Notes: generated by a model from the letters alone, not told the origin. A DNA stretch of 64,000 bases from Rhinopithecus roxellana (GCF_007565055.1 NC_044559.1:101020759-101084758), one strand, 5' to 3'; shown: positions 35,293 to 46,066, counted from the stretch's first letter. Numbers and translations: made by a program.

Positions 35293-36564
35293 TGAAGGGA
35301 CATCAAAATGTTCATGGAAAATGCATATTGTGAAAAAACTATGCATGAATTTCAATTTTTTTGCACCAAAATAAACTCGTACTGACTTGTTAGAACATGG
35401 CTGAAACAGGATCTAGTTTGAGGCACTGAGAAAGCTTAGACATAAGTTTGTAAAGAGCCCCTGTCAGAGCAGCATGGATTCTGCTAAAATTGAAACAAGA
35501 ACAAACATCAAATTTAGGGTGAAGCGGGAGTTGAATAACAGTGAAATCATTGATGCTTTATGAAAAGTTTATGGGGACAGTGCCCTCCCCCAAAATTAGC
35601 AGTTTACAAATGAATAACTTATTTTAAGAAGGATGAGATGAAGCCTTCAGTGGCAGACCATTCACATCAATTTGTGAGGAAAAAATGTATCTTGTTTGTG
35701 CCCTAACTGAAGAGGACTGATGATTAACAGCAGAAACAATAGCCAACACTGTAGACATCTCAGTTCAGCTTACACAATTCTGACTGAAAAATCAAAGTTG
35801 AGAACACTTTCCACTTAATGGATGCCAAAACCATTGTGCTCAGATCAACTGTAGCAAGGGCAGACCTTTCAGTGGGAATTGTGAACAAGTGGGATCAAGA
35901 TCCTGAAACACTTCTTTGAAGAATTATAAGAGAAGATGAAACATAGCCTTACCAGTATGATCCTGAAGACAAAGCGCAATCAGAACAATGGCTGCCAAAA
36001 GGTGGAAGTGAACCATTCACAGCAAAAGTGGACCAGTCAAGAGCCAAAGTCATGGCAACATTTTGTGGGATGCTCAAGGCATTTTCCTGTTGACTTTCGG
36101 GAGAGCCAAAGAATGATAACATCTGCTTATTATAGACTGTTTTGAGCACTTTAGTCAAACAAAACTTTAGCAGAAAAATGCCTAGGAAAGCTTCACCAGA
36201 GTCCTTCTCCACCATGACAATGTTTCTACTCATTCCTCTCATCAAATAAGGGCAATATTGTGAGAATTTTGATGAGAAATCACTATATATTCGCCTTGCA
36301 GTCCTGAATTGGCTTCCTCTGAATTGTTTTTCTTTAGTAATCTTAAAAAACCTGTAAAGAGCACCCATTTTGCTTCAGTTAGTAATGTCAAAAAAGACTG
36401 CATTGATATATTTAAATACCCTTAGTGTTTTAGCGACGGACTGATTGGCTGGTACCATCACTTACAAAAGTGCCTTAAACTTGATGGAGCTTGTATTGAG
36501 AAATAAAGTTTACATTTTTATTGATTTTTTAATTCCCTTTTTCTGTGAACTTTCTGAAGTCTCA
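35293..36564 (+). mobile_element. nearly full-length mariner (Hsmar2-like)
   Basis: About 1.27 kb, the size of a complete mariner. The left end TGAAGGGACATCAAAATG and the right end, read inverted as TGAGACTTCAGAAAGTTC, are imperfect terminal inverted repeats. TA dinucleotides adjoin both ends, though the exact TA duplication is blurred by the AT-rich flank. The interior carries a decayed transposase. It inserted into an older L1M. Confidence 0.8.
35474..36506 (+). pseudogene. mariner transposase pseudogene
   Basis: The ATG at 35474 opens a frame beginning MDSAKIETRTNIKF, and the C-terminus ends at TAA 36504-36506. The span equals about 344 codons, the usual mariner length. The N-terminal helix-turn-helix region is legible but has a stop after about 29 codons, and several frameshifts and stops follow. 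Catalytic triad: the first aspartate is in EDET (GAT at 35935), the second in HHDN (GAC at 36216), and the third position reads GAA (Glu) at 36321. That leaves exactly 34 residues between the second and third, the D,D34D spacing that defines mariner. The protein normally cuts and rejoins element ends in the nucleus; this copy cannot. The 69-codon frame at 35936-36145 is partly out of phase with the original. No sign of current use. Confidence 0.8.
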
Positions 36565-36644
36565 TTATACATGTATATGTTAAAATGATACAACATATTG
36601 TTTTGCAAACTTGTACTTTATTATGTATTATAATATTAATAATA

Positions 36645-36895
36645 GTGATGATAAATATTATTACTGTGTGCCAGGAACTAGGCTAAGCACTTTATAGGAA
36701 CTATCTCCCTTAATATTTACAGTAACCCTGTGAGATACTATCGTCACCCTCATTTTACATGTGAAGAAACTGACACTTAGTGAGGTTAATTAACTGTCTG
36801 AAATCATAGAGGTGGCAACTGGTGAAGCCAGAACTTGAAATGATACCACATTTCAAAACCTATCTCTTAACCATTATGTAATACCACTTGCCTTC
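36645..36895 (-). repeat. MIR SINE
   Basis: Antisense MIR: 'TGTGTGCCAGGAACTAGGCT', 'AGTAACCCTGTGAGATACTA', 'CATTTTACATGTGAAGAAAC', 'GGTGGCAACTGGTGAAGCCA'. Inserted in the L1M. Confidence 0.85.
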
Positions 36896-37104
36896 TCAAG
36901 ATATTAAATATTCTTCTATTGTCTTTTAATGTGTATATATTGTATCAAAATATTGATGAAACTATTGCTATTATTAACATATGATAGTTCCAATTTTTAG
37001 TAGTATAAATAACAGTGTGATGAACATCCTTTTAGATAAATGTTTGCCTATAACGTTGGTTAGTTTCTCCTGAATACTGACCTAGATAGAAGGATTTGAA
37101 TAGC

Positions 37105-37600
37105 TTATTTGGGAGTGATCCAGGAAACATCAGTAAGGTAAGTAAGAAAGAGAAAGGAAGAAAGTCCATACAGGATTTGTTAATGAGCAAATCACCACCA
37201 TGGACAACTGAGGCCACATTCCATTATCACCCCTGGGAGTCTGTTCTGAACTCACAGTTGTCCCCATTGAGCATGAGGAATCCTTAACTTCTATCATTGG
37301 TTGAGGACTGCTTCCAGAGCTTTTAATCCCTTGACTTCAGCCAGCCTAATTTGTGATTTAGCATACTTCCTTATCCAGAAAGGATCCCAGGCAGAAAGTT
37401 GCCAATGCTGGCAGTTGGAAACTACATTGCATGCATACACAGGATAAGGATGGACACTGACAGCATCTGCTACAGCATATGTCCTTGATGTTTTCTTCCT
37501 GGATAAATTTAGGTTAGACACAAATCTCAGATATAATAACTCTGGATTGCCACATTGACCCACAGAAAGATTGTTAGCAGTTTATACATACTTTCTGTGC
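37105..37600. repeat. unassigned insertion inside the L1M
   Basis: About 500 bp with a composition unlike the flanking L1. It contains 'TGAGGACTGCTTCCAGAGC', 'TGACTTCAGCCAGCCTAATT' and 'GGAAACTACATTGCATGCAT'. I half-recognise it as an old LTR or ERV internal segment but cannot name it. Flanking L1 pieces are collinear, so it was inserted. Confidence 0.4.
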
Positions 37601-38050
37601 TATGACAGTGCTGGGGTTTGCTATGTTTAGATACTCACTATGTATAAAAATGTATCTCATTTTGTATTTTCTTGATCACTGCTGCAGTCAAACTTTAAAA
37701 GTATCAATATATACTTATTAGTAAAATTAGCTTGTGTGTGTGCGTTGCCTTTCGTTTATTTTGATTATTTTTTCTGTTGGAGTGTTCATCCTTTTAATTG
37801 ACTATTTTTTAATGTGTTGCAAACATTTTTTTTCCTAGTTCATTCTTTGTCTTTTAATTTTTATAATTTCATTAACATGGAAGAGTTTTAACCTCTTACA
37901 TACCTTCATCTATATATACCTTCATCACTTTGCTTCATAAACTTGGATTGTTCATGAATTTTTTTTTTACTTTAAAAGTGTTTAAAACCTCTGATAAATA
38001 TGTCTGGTATTTAATTTATAGTCTGAGGTAAAGATCAAATAGGTAATCAA

Positions 38051-38349
38051 GGCCAGTCGTGGTGGTTCATGCTTGTAATCCCAGCACTTTGGGAGGCCGA
38101 GGTGGGCAGATCATGAGGTCAGGAGATCGAGACCATCCTGGCTAACATAGTGAAACCCCGTCTCTACTAAAAATGCAAAAAATTAGCTGGGTGTGGTGGC
38201 GGGCGCCTGTAGTCCCAGCTCCTTGGGAGACTGAGGCAGAGAATGGCATGAACCCAGGAGGCAGAGCTTGCAGTGAGCCGAGATTGCACCACTGCACTCC
38301 AGCCCGGGTGATAGAGCGAGACTCTGTCTCAAAAAAAAAAAAAAAAAAA
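38051..38349 (+). mobile_element. AluY, ancestral type
   Basis: Full length, A-tail 38331-38349. It has 'GGTGTGGTGGCGGGCGCC' and 'GAGCCGAGATTGCACCACTG', lacking the monkey-specific changes of the four youngest copies. It is therefore an older AluY and serves as an internal contrast. Confidence 0.92.
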
Positions 38350-39302
38350 GTACTCTATCTTTCTCATAATGATTTGAAATGGCACCATTTACTTAGTTCT
38401 TATGAAACTGGTCAATCTATTGAAAACAATAACTGAGGGACTTCTTGATTGAGTGATTTGTATTTCTTATATTTTCTGGCATCCATACTTGGAATAGCAA
38501 AAGGCAGTATATCACAGTAACTGCTATTTAAAATTTTTTAAATTGTTGATATTCATGATATTATGATATTCATAGTATTCATAAGATTATATGACTTACT
38601 ATTGCAAAATCCTGGCTACCTAAACCATATACCCACCATTGCTTATATTCTTGGCATGGATGTACAAAAAAATCTGCATGATTTTTCTCTAATTTCCTGC
38701 ATTTTTTTTTAACATTCCAGCCTACAAGTCACACTCATAACGTCATCTAGAAAGAAAACATTATTTTGAATTTTTATTGTAAACATAACTTGACATGATT
38801 TTTAAATTACGTTGTCCACAAGAGGCAGCACTCTCTTCAGCAGGATACATTATTTGGTTATAAAGTAAAATTCTAAAAATTGTTACGTGTTGAATCAGCC
38901 ACCAGGGACTCCTTATGTTTCCACAAATGCAATTATCAGTAGCATAAAAATGGAAATTGCCTGTAAGTGTTCAAGCTTCAACAATCTGCCTTTTCCGATG
39001 GTGTAGTTACATGGGAGAAGTGAGCCAGAGCTGGGGTGCACAGCACAATACACAGTCTGCTACTTAGCTATCAGGCTCCCTGATTTAACATGCACCTGTC
39101 ATAGATTACATTTACCATTTTCCAAGTGGTGCCCGTCAAGCTGAGTCCGTGTGGTGTCATCCCACTGTGTTAAAATGTCAAGGGGTTGCTTATCACAAGT
39201 GCTTGAGAAAATTTGTTGTTCTAAGAAAAGAAGCCTCACAATGACCTCCTGTCAATACTGTGTCAATGGAATAAATCTCCAGAAAGGGTTTCAATATCTT
39301 TC
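38350..39302. other. unassigned sequence
   Basis: Nothing recognised. It has repeated GATATTCATAGTATTCAT-like words at 38548-38590. A near-CTCF sequence at 38818 is one base short of consensus. Confidence 0.35.
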
Positions 39303-39711
39303 TGTAATCGGTTGAATTGTGACCTGCTCCCAATTCCTATGTCAAGGTCCTAACCCTGAGTATGTAGACGGCGTCTTTACAGAGGTAATCCCTTTAAAAT
39401 GAGGTCATTAGAATGGACCTTAACTCAATGTCACAGATGTTCTTAAAAAGGGGGAAATTTGAACACAGGCAACACGTAGAGGGAAGATAATGTGAAGAGA
39501 TGTCATTCTCTACAAGTCAAGGAACACCTGATGGTTGCAGAGTGAAGAGAGGGGCCCATGACAGAGCCTTCCCTAGTGCTTTTAGAGTGACCATGGCTCT
39601 GTGGACACCTTGATCTTGGACTTCTAGACTCAAGAACTGTGAGACAATACATTTCTGTTGTTTAAACCATTTGGTGTATGGTGATGATGGCAGCCCTAGC
39701 AAACTAATGTA
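39303..39711 (+). mobile_element. MLT1-type MaLR LTR
   Basis: TGTAATCGGTTGAATTGTGA start, 'GTCAAGGTCCTAACCCTGAG', 'TCTTTACAGAGGTAATCC', 'AAATTTGAACACAGGCAACA', 'CACCTTGATCTTGGACTTCT', 'ACATTTCTGTTGTTTAAACC' and end 'CAGCCCTAGCAAACTAATGT'. Complete about 409-bp LTR on the + strand. Small frames in it are not genes. Confidence 0.9.
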
Positions 39712-39799
39712 CTTTCCTTGCTTATTTTACTTATATTGTACCCTCAAAGCATTCTGCCTATACTTCTAGAAGAGATTTATCACATTTTATTGAACTTTA

Positions 39800-40150
39800 G
39801 TCTTTCCTAATTGTTGGTAAATGGGTAATATGGATATGGGAAAAATTCCAAGTATAGAATAGCACAAAAACAGACTTAGGGTGAAAACAGTCTCCTCAGC
39901 TGGTTCCCCAGTGCCCTCTACCCCACCCCTCCAAGCTCCCTTCCAAGAGGCAACCACTGTGACCTGTATCTTATAGTCTTAGTTTCATGATCATCTCCAG
40001 TTTACGTCTTTATTTCCTTTCATTAGCCATAGGCCTCTTGGGGAAATGTACCATTCATTCATTCTGTGTAATCTCAGCTCTCCATAAATGTGATTTTACA
40101 AGACTGTTTTCTGTGTAGATTCAGGCAGATGGATACATAAAATTCAAGCT
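39800..40150 (-). repeat. probable L1M 3' UTR fragment
   Basis: 'CTACCCCACCCCTCCAAGCT' and 'AGAGGCAACCACTGTGACC' resemble an antisense old-L1 segment. Weak. Confidence 0.4.
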
Positions 40151-40429
40151 AGGTTTAAGGCTACAATTCCTGGTAAAATCCAAACACTTCTGTTATTTAG
40201 TCATTTACACCTTGGCGGGTTAAGTGGGACCTGAGAGAAGATTTTGCTCGGGGGTAGAACAAGGAGACAGTAAGGAACCTGGGCAAAGTTGGGGAGATTA
40301 AGTGGAAAGAAAGTCATAAAACAGGAAGTAAAAACTTGCTTGATCTGACTTCTCTTTTGCTGTTTTTATAGTTCCCTAGTAATTGACTTGGAATAGAAGT
40401 AACCTAGCTCCTGTTTGTTAATCTGAGAG

Positions 40430-40675
40430 GCAGTCTATTATCTTGGTTATGAGTTTCAATTTGGGGGCCAGACTGCCTGTGTTTGTAATACTAGTTCTAC
40501 TACTAGTTAGTTACGTGATATTGAACAAGTACTTCCACCTCTCTGTAATGAAGTTCTTCATCTGGGAAATGAAGAAAACAAATAGTATCTTCTTCTTATA
40601 CTTGTTATAAGGATTAAAAGGGCTAAAGCTCTTAGAACCATGCCTGGCACATAGTAAATGCTGTGTTAGATGTAT
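40430..40675 (+). repeat. MIR SINE
   Basis: 'CGTGATATTGAACAAGTACT', 'CTTCATCTGGGAAATGAAGA', 'TATAAGGATTAAAAGGGCTA', 'CATGCCTGGCACATAGTAAA'. Nearly complete. Confidence 0.88.
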
Positions 40676-40704
40676 TACTAATCACCTATAAATTGTCCCA
40701 CTGT

Positions 40705-41245
40705 GAGTTTGTTAGTGTATCAATTAGAACGCTTTTCTGGCAGCAAGTTGAAGAAAACCAAACAAAGAGGAGCTCAAATAATAAAGATGTTCATTATTTA
40801 CCATAACAAGAACTCCAGAGGTGGTTGTCAGGGTCGGTAATTCAGTGGCTGGTTGACACACCAAGGATGAAGGTTCCTTCTTTCTTTAGAACACCAAAGT
40901 TTGAGGGATGGGCATCTCAGCGTGTCGGCTTTTGTCCTCAGTCTTCTCTCCTCAGGGTCACAGAATGTCTGTCACTGTTCCAGGAGTCACACATAGACAT
41001 ATTAACATAGAGAGAGAGAGAGAGAGAGAGTTAGAAAAGGGAGTACCACCACCACCACCCGTCTCTTTGAAAGAACAAGTAGAGTGTTTCCAGAAATTGC
41101 CAGAAGTTTTCTCATGTTTCATTGGCTAGAATTAGACCACATATCCATGCTTAACGAATTATTGGATGTGCAATAAGAATCCCATGATCATGGCTGGGAC
41201 CACCTTCCATGAAAGATATGGCCATCCACAGCAGGGCACATAAAA
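40705..41245. repeat. old interspersed repeat, family not assigned
   Basis: 'TGGCAGCAAGTTGAAGAAAA' at the start and 'TTCATTGGCTAGAATTAGAC', 'ATCATGGCTGGGACCACC' near the end follow a known mammalian repeat pattern, with similarity to 23060-23340 in its first part. A (GA)n at 41009-41030 interrupts it. Confidence 0.4.
41009..41030. repeat. (GA)n microsatellite
   Basis: Eleven uninterrupted AG units. Confidence 0.97.
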
Positions 41246-41464
41246 CCAGGACTCTGCTAGCCTAGAAAAACAGCAGTGTGTTGGCAACAGGTGTCTCTAC
41301 CACACTTAGTTTGCCTTTTGATTTCTGGATGGAGTTGCTGAAATTTAAGTTTTCTTACTTGTTTATTTATTCCAGTAAATTATTTTTGTTTTGTTTGGCC
41401 TTAATGTGTACCTCCGGCCTCAGATAAATTGTCATGGAAAGTAATACTCTTTGCTATTTCATAC

Positions 41465-41489
41465 GTGTGTGTGTGTGTGTGTTTGAAAG

Positions 41490-41522
<33 letters not shown>
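41465..41522. repeat. (TG)n then (GA)n microsatellite
   Basis: TG repeats at 41465-41482 and GA repeats at 41493-41522, separated by a 10-base spacer. The second (GA)n lies within 500 bp of the one at 41009. Confidence 0.97.
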
Positions 41523-41527
<5 letters not shown>

Positions 41528-41559
41528 TTTGTGAGAGCCTATTTTTCTCTCCAGTTCCT

Positions 41560-41985
41560 CTAAGGAAACCACCACTCAATCTTCTTTACCCAACTCTTCA
41601 CACTTCCTAGGTAATCTCATCAGTGTTCATGGTCTCAACTACTGCCAATAGGATGATTCTCCAATCTCATTGTCCACCTCAGATCTCTTCTGAGCTTTAG
41701 ATATGCATATTCACCTTCTTGATGGCAGTCTTTATTTGTCTGTCCTATGGGAATCACAAAGAAGTCCAAAACTGAATATTTTCTCCTAAGTTGACATAAC
41801 TAGCCATCAAGGAGAATAGGGCCTTATGGAGTTCACAGTGGAGTAGCTCCAGTTCACCAGGTCTTGTCTCTGATTGTATGTTTCTGACATGCTTAATTTC
41901 TCTGGATCCTGTCCTGCCAACTTGACCAACTTTTCCATTAACTGTCTCAATTTCCAACCCTCCTTCTTTACTTTATGATCCTCAA
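41560..41985 (+). repeat. L2 LINE internal fragment
   Basis: 'AGTGTTCATGGTCTCAACTA', 'CCACCTCAGATCTCTTCTGA' and 'AAGTCCAAAACTGAATATTT' follow the sense L2 polymerase region. Diverged. Confidence 0.55.
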
Positions 41986-42288
41986 GTAAGCTGTTTCCTG
42001 TTGGACAATGCCTCTTGGGCTATGTCCTGACAAGAATGCATCTTGGCACAGTTGGAGCTCTCCAGCCTGCTCTCTTGTCCCTCGTGAGGTTCCCATGGCC
42101 ACTCTGGCAAGACATGGCTTTTCTCCAGGCCACGACCAGCTCTTTCCCCCTATTTCAACAATGGAGGGTTACAAGTTTGTCATTAGTACTTAATTCCTCA
42201 CAATGGACAAGTGGTCTTTCAAATGGGACTGGGGGACAGAAGCTTTGTAATTGGGATGACTCAAATACAATAGAAAGACACTTTAAAG

Positions 42289-42445
42289 TCAGGTGCAGTG
42301 GCATGCACCTGTAGTCCCATCTACTCAGGGGGCTCTGGTGGGAGGATTGTTTGAGTCCAGGAGTTCAAGTCTGAAGTGTACCATGATTGTGCCTATAAGT
42401 GGCCACTGCATTGGGCAACACAGGGATTTAAATTGAATTAAATTA
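42289..42445 (+). mobile_element. free Alu right-type monomer (FRAM-like) with target duplication
   Basis: 'GTGCAGTGGCATGCACCTGT', 'GTTTGAGTCCAGGAGTTCAA' and 'GGCCACTGCATTGGGCAACA' form one monomer, with 'CTATAAGTGG' inserted near the 3' end. Flanks: AAAGACACTTTAAAG (42274-42288) and AAAGACATTTAAAG (42447-42460). The duplication shows it retroposed as a single monomer, an early 7SL-derived SINE stage. Confidence 0.75.
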
Positions 42446-42460
42446 CAAAGACATTTAAAG

Positions 42461-43979
42461 ATACTATATAATTGTGACTGTTCACTACAAACTGGAATTA
42501 AAGAAAACCATGCCACCTCATGCAACCTTGAAAGCAAATTACCAAACTTTGAGAGACTACAAGGCTCTCTCAGGGTAGAAGAGAGGGAGCTTGCACTCTT
42601 TTCTCAAGCTCACCAAGCTGCAACCAGATCCCTGGCATAGAGCCCCATTTAGGAAATGCCCCAAGTTCTTCAAGTGAAGAAGTGGGAGTCACATTTCTTC
42701 CCAGTGAGTTCACTGGCCCCGAGGGCACCATGGCAGGATGAAGCCTTATTTCTAGAAGAAACTGGCTTTTCTGTGGCAGGTCCAATTAAGCCACCAGCTG
42801 TGATCAATTATCTAAAAAACCAATCAGATGCAGGCAGCTGGGTAGTGTGGGGGCTGGACTGGAATCTTCTAGAAAGTTAGACTCTTGGCTGCCTAAAACT
42901 TCAATTTCATTTGTATTTATGAAGCCCCTCTTAAAACACAGATGGATCTTATTGAAGATCCTGCATATGAGGGGTGTTAGGACACTGTGGAGGAAGCCAA
43001 GTTCAAAGTTTACCGTCTGACAAGTTATTAGAGACATATTAAAAAACCTTGAGTTTTCCTGTTCTATGTCTATATTTTTGTGGGGTGGGGTGGGTAAGGG
43101 TTTCTATGGCCCAGGGACCTACATCTACTGTGCTTTTTCCTCATGCAGTAGAAAAATCTTTTCTTAGAAAAATGCATAGATGTTTTTATGCAAGTATCTC
43201 TAGGGCTATATAGACTTGAGCTTTGCAGTGTTTTCAAACTGTTTCTCAGAACCACCTAAGTTTGATAGAATTTCTGCAGGGCCTGATTTGGGAGGAAAGG
43301 TGTGCCACAGTTGGGATTCTAACTGGTCTTTCCTCCCAGGTATTAAAAAAGTTTTATTTTTAAAGTTTTAAATCAAAGAAGTGAAGGCTTAATTTGGGAT
43401 ATCAGCCAACAATTAGATATTTTGGAAGGATGAGAAACTTTCATGTAACTCTGAAATTTACCGTACGTGTGTTGCTCACTACATGAGGTCCTAACCAAGG
43501 TCATAGTTAAGGTTACAGCTGGAAGAAAAGATTGTTCTGCCACCTGATGCCGAAGAAGCTGTTAAGACTAAGATCTTGTGTCAGGAACTTCAAGATAGGC
43601 TTCTCTAATTCTTCTTCCATAGAAGTTCTAGAGAAAAAGGTGAAATGCATAAGTCAAATGGTTAAGGAAGCCAAATTAGACATCAAACTGTTCTAAAAGC
43701 TTGATATGAATTGTTTTTATAATTGAAGCAGCCTTGTTCTATGTCATGAATGCTGTCTCTCATCACTCAATTTCAGAAAGCAGAAAAATATCATTTTACT
43801 GTTTCACTGCTGTTAGGGCATTTGTACCCTGGAACCTATTCATGTTTCCTGTTCTGTCTTATTAATGAGCAATGTCCATTATATACTGCTAAGAGATAAA
43901 AAATAGTTGTATCTTAAAATTCGATTTACTATATTGTGATTAATTACTTTTGTCACCAGGAAGCATACGGGAAGTAAAA
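42461..43979. other. unassigned sequence
   Basis: No gene seen. A G-rich motif lies at 43082-43100. 43228-43320 starts 'CAGTGTTTTCAAACTG', a hAT-like terminus, with no clear partner. Confidence 0.4.
43082..43100 (+). other. potential G-quadruplex motif
   Basis: GGGGTGGGGTGGGTAAGGG: four runs of three or more G with loops of one to three bases, which satisfies the usual G4 pattern. Confidence 0.6.
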
Positions 43980-44170
43980 AATTCAGCGTCTTCTTATTGA
44001 GTTCATTTTACGTGCCAGGTACCATGCCTGGCATGGGGGTGGGGATTAAAAAGTGGAGCCAGACCCAGTCCCTGCACAATGGCCCATAGTCTAATGGAAG
44101 AGAAAGGACTGAATATAACTCTAAGAAAATTGCAAGTGAGTATAGGAGGTGGGGAGAGCTAAATAATGAA
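43980..44170 (-). repeat. L2 LINE fragment
   Basis: 'TTATTGAGTTCATTTTACGT', 'GCCAGGTACCATGCCTGGCA', 'CCCTGCACAATGGCCCATAG' in antisense L2 order. Confidence 0.65.
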
Positions 44171-44560
44171 TGAGGCTGGGGTAGGTTTTTGAGATGAAGG
44201 AGTAGAGAAAGAGAACACTAACTTAAATAAATGAAAAGAGACTGATATCTTAGAGGTAGCCTGGTGAACTTTTGGAACACTAGAGATAAAACAATAATCC
44301 TAAACTTTTCTAGAGAAAAAAAGAAAGGCAACTGGAAAGTCCAGGAAGAACTAAATGCCAAATGAGAAAATCAGTTCAACTATGAAGCAAACAAATGTAT
44401 CAAGATTTTGTGTCACTGAGTGTTTAGTGCTTCATCCTTTAGATATGTGGGATAATATCTCCTTCTTTATAGGTCCAGGCACATTACTTGGCATTATGGT
44501 GAATAATCTTTACATTATCTTAATATTGTTAGCACTGTTTGTTGCTGTGACCATCAGAAT
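44171..44560. other. unassigned sequence
   Basis: About 390 bp with no recognised feature. A 70-codon frame at 44355-44567 has a hydrophobic C-terminus, but nothing supports expression. Confidence 0.35.
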
Positions 44561-44570
44561 GAACTAGGTT

Positions 44571-44879
44571 GGCCGGGCGCGGTGGCTCAAGCCTGTAATC
44601 TCAGCACTTTGGGAGGCTGAGACGGGTGGATCACGAGGTCAGGAGATCGAGACCATCCTGGCCAACATGGTGAAACCCCGTGTCTACTAAAAAAATACAA
44701 AAAACTAGCCGGGCGAGGTGGCGGGCTCCTGTAGTCCCAGCCACTCGGGAGGCTGAGGCAGGAGAATGGCGTAAACCCGGGAGGCGGAGCTTGCAGTGAG
44801 CTGAGATCCGGCCACTGCACTCCAGCCTGGGTGACAGAGCGAGACTCCATCTCAAAAAAAAAAAAAAAAAAAAAAGAAG
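44571..44879 (+). mobile_element. AluY of Old World monkey type
   Basis: Full length with 'GGCTCAAGCCTGTAATC', 'GGGCGAGGTGGCGGGCTCC' and 'GAGATCCGGCCACTGCACTC'. Flanks AGAATGAACTAGGTT (44556-44570) and AGAAGGAACTAGGTT (44875-44889) match 14/15. Confidence 0.95.
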
Positions 44880-44889
44880 GAACTAGGTT

Positions 44890-45235
44890 ATGCTGCATAT
44901 GACCCCAAGTCTTAGTGGCTTCCAACATCAAAAGTTGATTTCTTCCTCACACTAAATGCCCATTATTGGTCAGCTGAAGCCCAGATGTATGTTGTCCTCA
45001 CTTGGGGGCCCAGGCTTTCACTGGAATGTTGTCAATCTCATGGCAGAGAAAAGAGACATGGTGACCCATGTCTCTTAACACTTCCGTCCAGGAATAACAA
45101 ACATTGCTTTCACCCACATTTCACTGGCCAAGGCAAGTCACATGGCTACTCTTGAATTCAACGTGGGGTGTGTGTTTACAATCTTAAAATAGGTGGCACC
45201 ACAGAGATAGAAACAAAATACAAACTCTCACAGGC
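44890..45235. repeat. old interspersed repeat, family not assigned
   Basis: 'TCTTAGTGGCTTCCAACATC' at the left and 'TTTCACTGGCCAAGGCAAGT', 'CACATGGCTAC' at the right, in the order expected for an old mammalian element. The right end resembles 23788-23820. Confidence 0.45.
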
Positions 45236-45741
45236 CACCTTTCTTGTATTCAGCTATTCATATCCTCCTTTTCCCAAAAGCTGAACATACTCATCCTTTC
45301 TCCAAGAAAGACAACCAGAAGTCCTAAACAGTCATTTGGACTTCCCCTTTACTTCTAAGGAAAAGGCCAGTATCTTCAGGTGATAGGAGATAGTTTCTGT
45401 ATCAGGTGTGGATAAAGCTTTTCTTGATCCAAAGCTTCAGAAAGAAAAGGAGAAGCCATCTGCCTCTCACAAATCCAATATATAGTGATCCCCCCAGGAG
45501 GATATTATCTAAGAGAAGGAAGGATTCCTTGATTAGGACATGGTTCTGTTCCCTGGGTGTAGCTCCTAGACATTTTCTCCCTTAGCCCTTTACTCTATCC
45601 TATGGGAAGTCTTACTTTTACATTATTGTCTTTGGCTACATATCAAGAAAGAATTATAGAATATGATCTCCTTGGGGTCTAGAGAAATTTCTCCTCCTGC
45701 TTTCAGCTCAAGCAGGAAGGATGGGGAAGAAGAAAGTGTCG
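45236..45741. other. unassigned sequence
   Basis: 500 bp with no recognised gene or repeat. Confidence 0.35.
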
Positions 45742-46066
45742 CTTTTTTGTTTGTTTATTTTGTTTGTTTGTTTGTTTGTTTTTGAGACGGAGTCTTGCTC
45801 TGTCACCCAGGCTGGAGTGCACTGGCACAATCTCGGCTCACTGCAAGCTCTGCCTCCTGGGTTCACACCATTCTCCTGCCTCAGCCTCCCAAGTAGTTAG
45901 GACTACAGGCGCCCTCCACCACGTCTGGCTAATTTTTTGTATTTTTAGTAGAGACGGGGTTTCACCATATTAGCCAGGATGATCTTGATCTCCTGACCTC
46001 GTGATCCACCTGCCTCACCCTCCCAAAGTGCTGGGATTACAGGCATGAACCACTGCGCCCCACCGC
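45742..46066 (-). mobile_element. AluY-type SINE
   Basis: Antisense with a (TTTG)n tail at 45742-45780 and 'CACTGCAAGCTCTGCCTCC', 'CACACCATTCTCCTGCC', the AluY right-arm variants. Flanked by AAGTGTCG at 45734-45741 and 46067-46074. Confidence 0.93.

Larger units (their letters stand above)
35100..38050 (-). repeat. old L1M/HAL1, in pieces
   Basis: Minus-strand L1 running from its 3' UTR (35100-35290, 'AAAATTAGGAAAATATAAAA') through distal ORF2 (36565-36645 and 36895-37100, 'ACAGTGTGATGAACATCCTT', 'CCTAGATAGAAGGATTTG') to more 5' sequence (37600-38050, 'AATGTATCTCATTTTGTATT', 'TTGCAAACATTTTTTTTCC'). It is interrupted by a mariner (35293-36564), a MIR (36645-36895) and an unassigned segment (37105-37600), with an AluY at its right edge. 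The order of pieces is collinear with one original element. Confidence 0.65.

Noticed and set aside
38818..38834. CTCF-like CCACAAGAGGCAGCA
   Set aside because: One base short of the required spacing within the core.
44587..44931. 114-codon minus-strand frame
   Set aside because: Translated antisense AluY.
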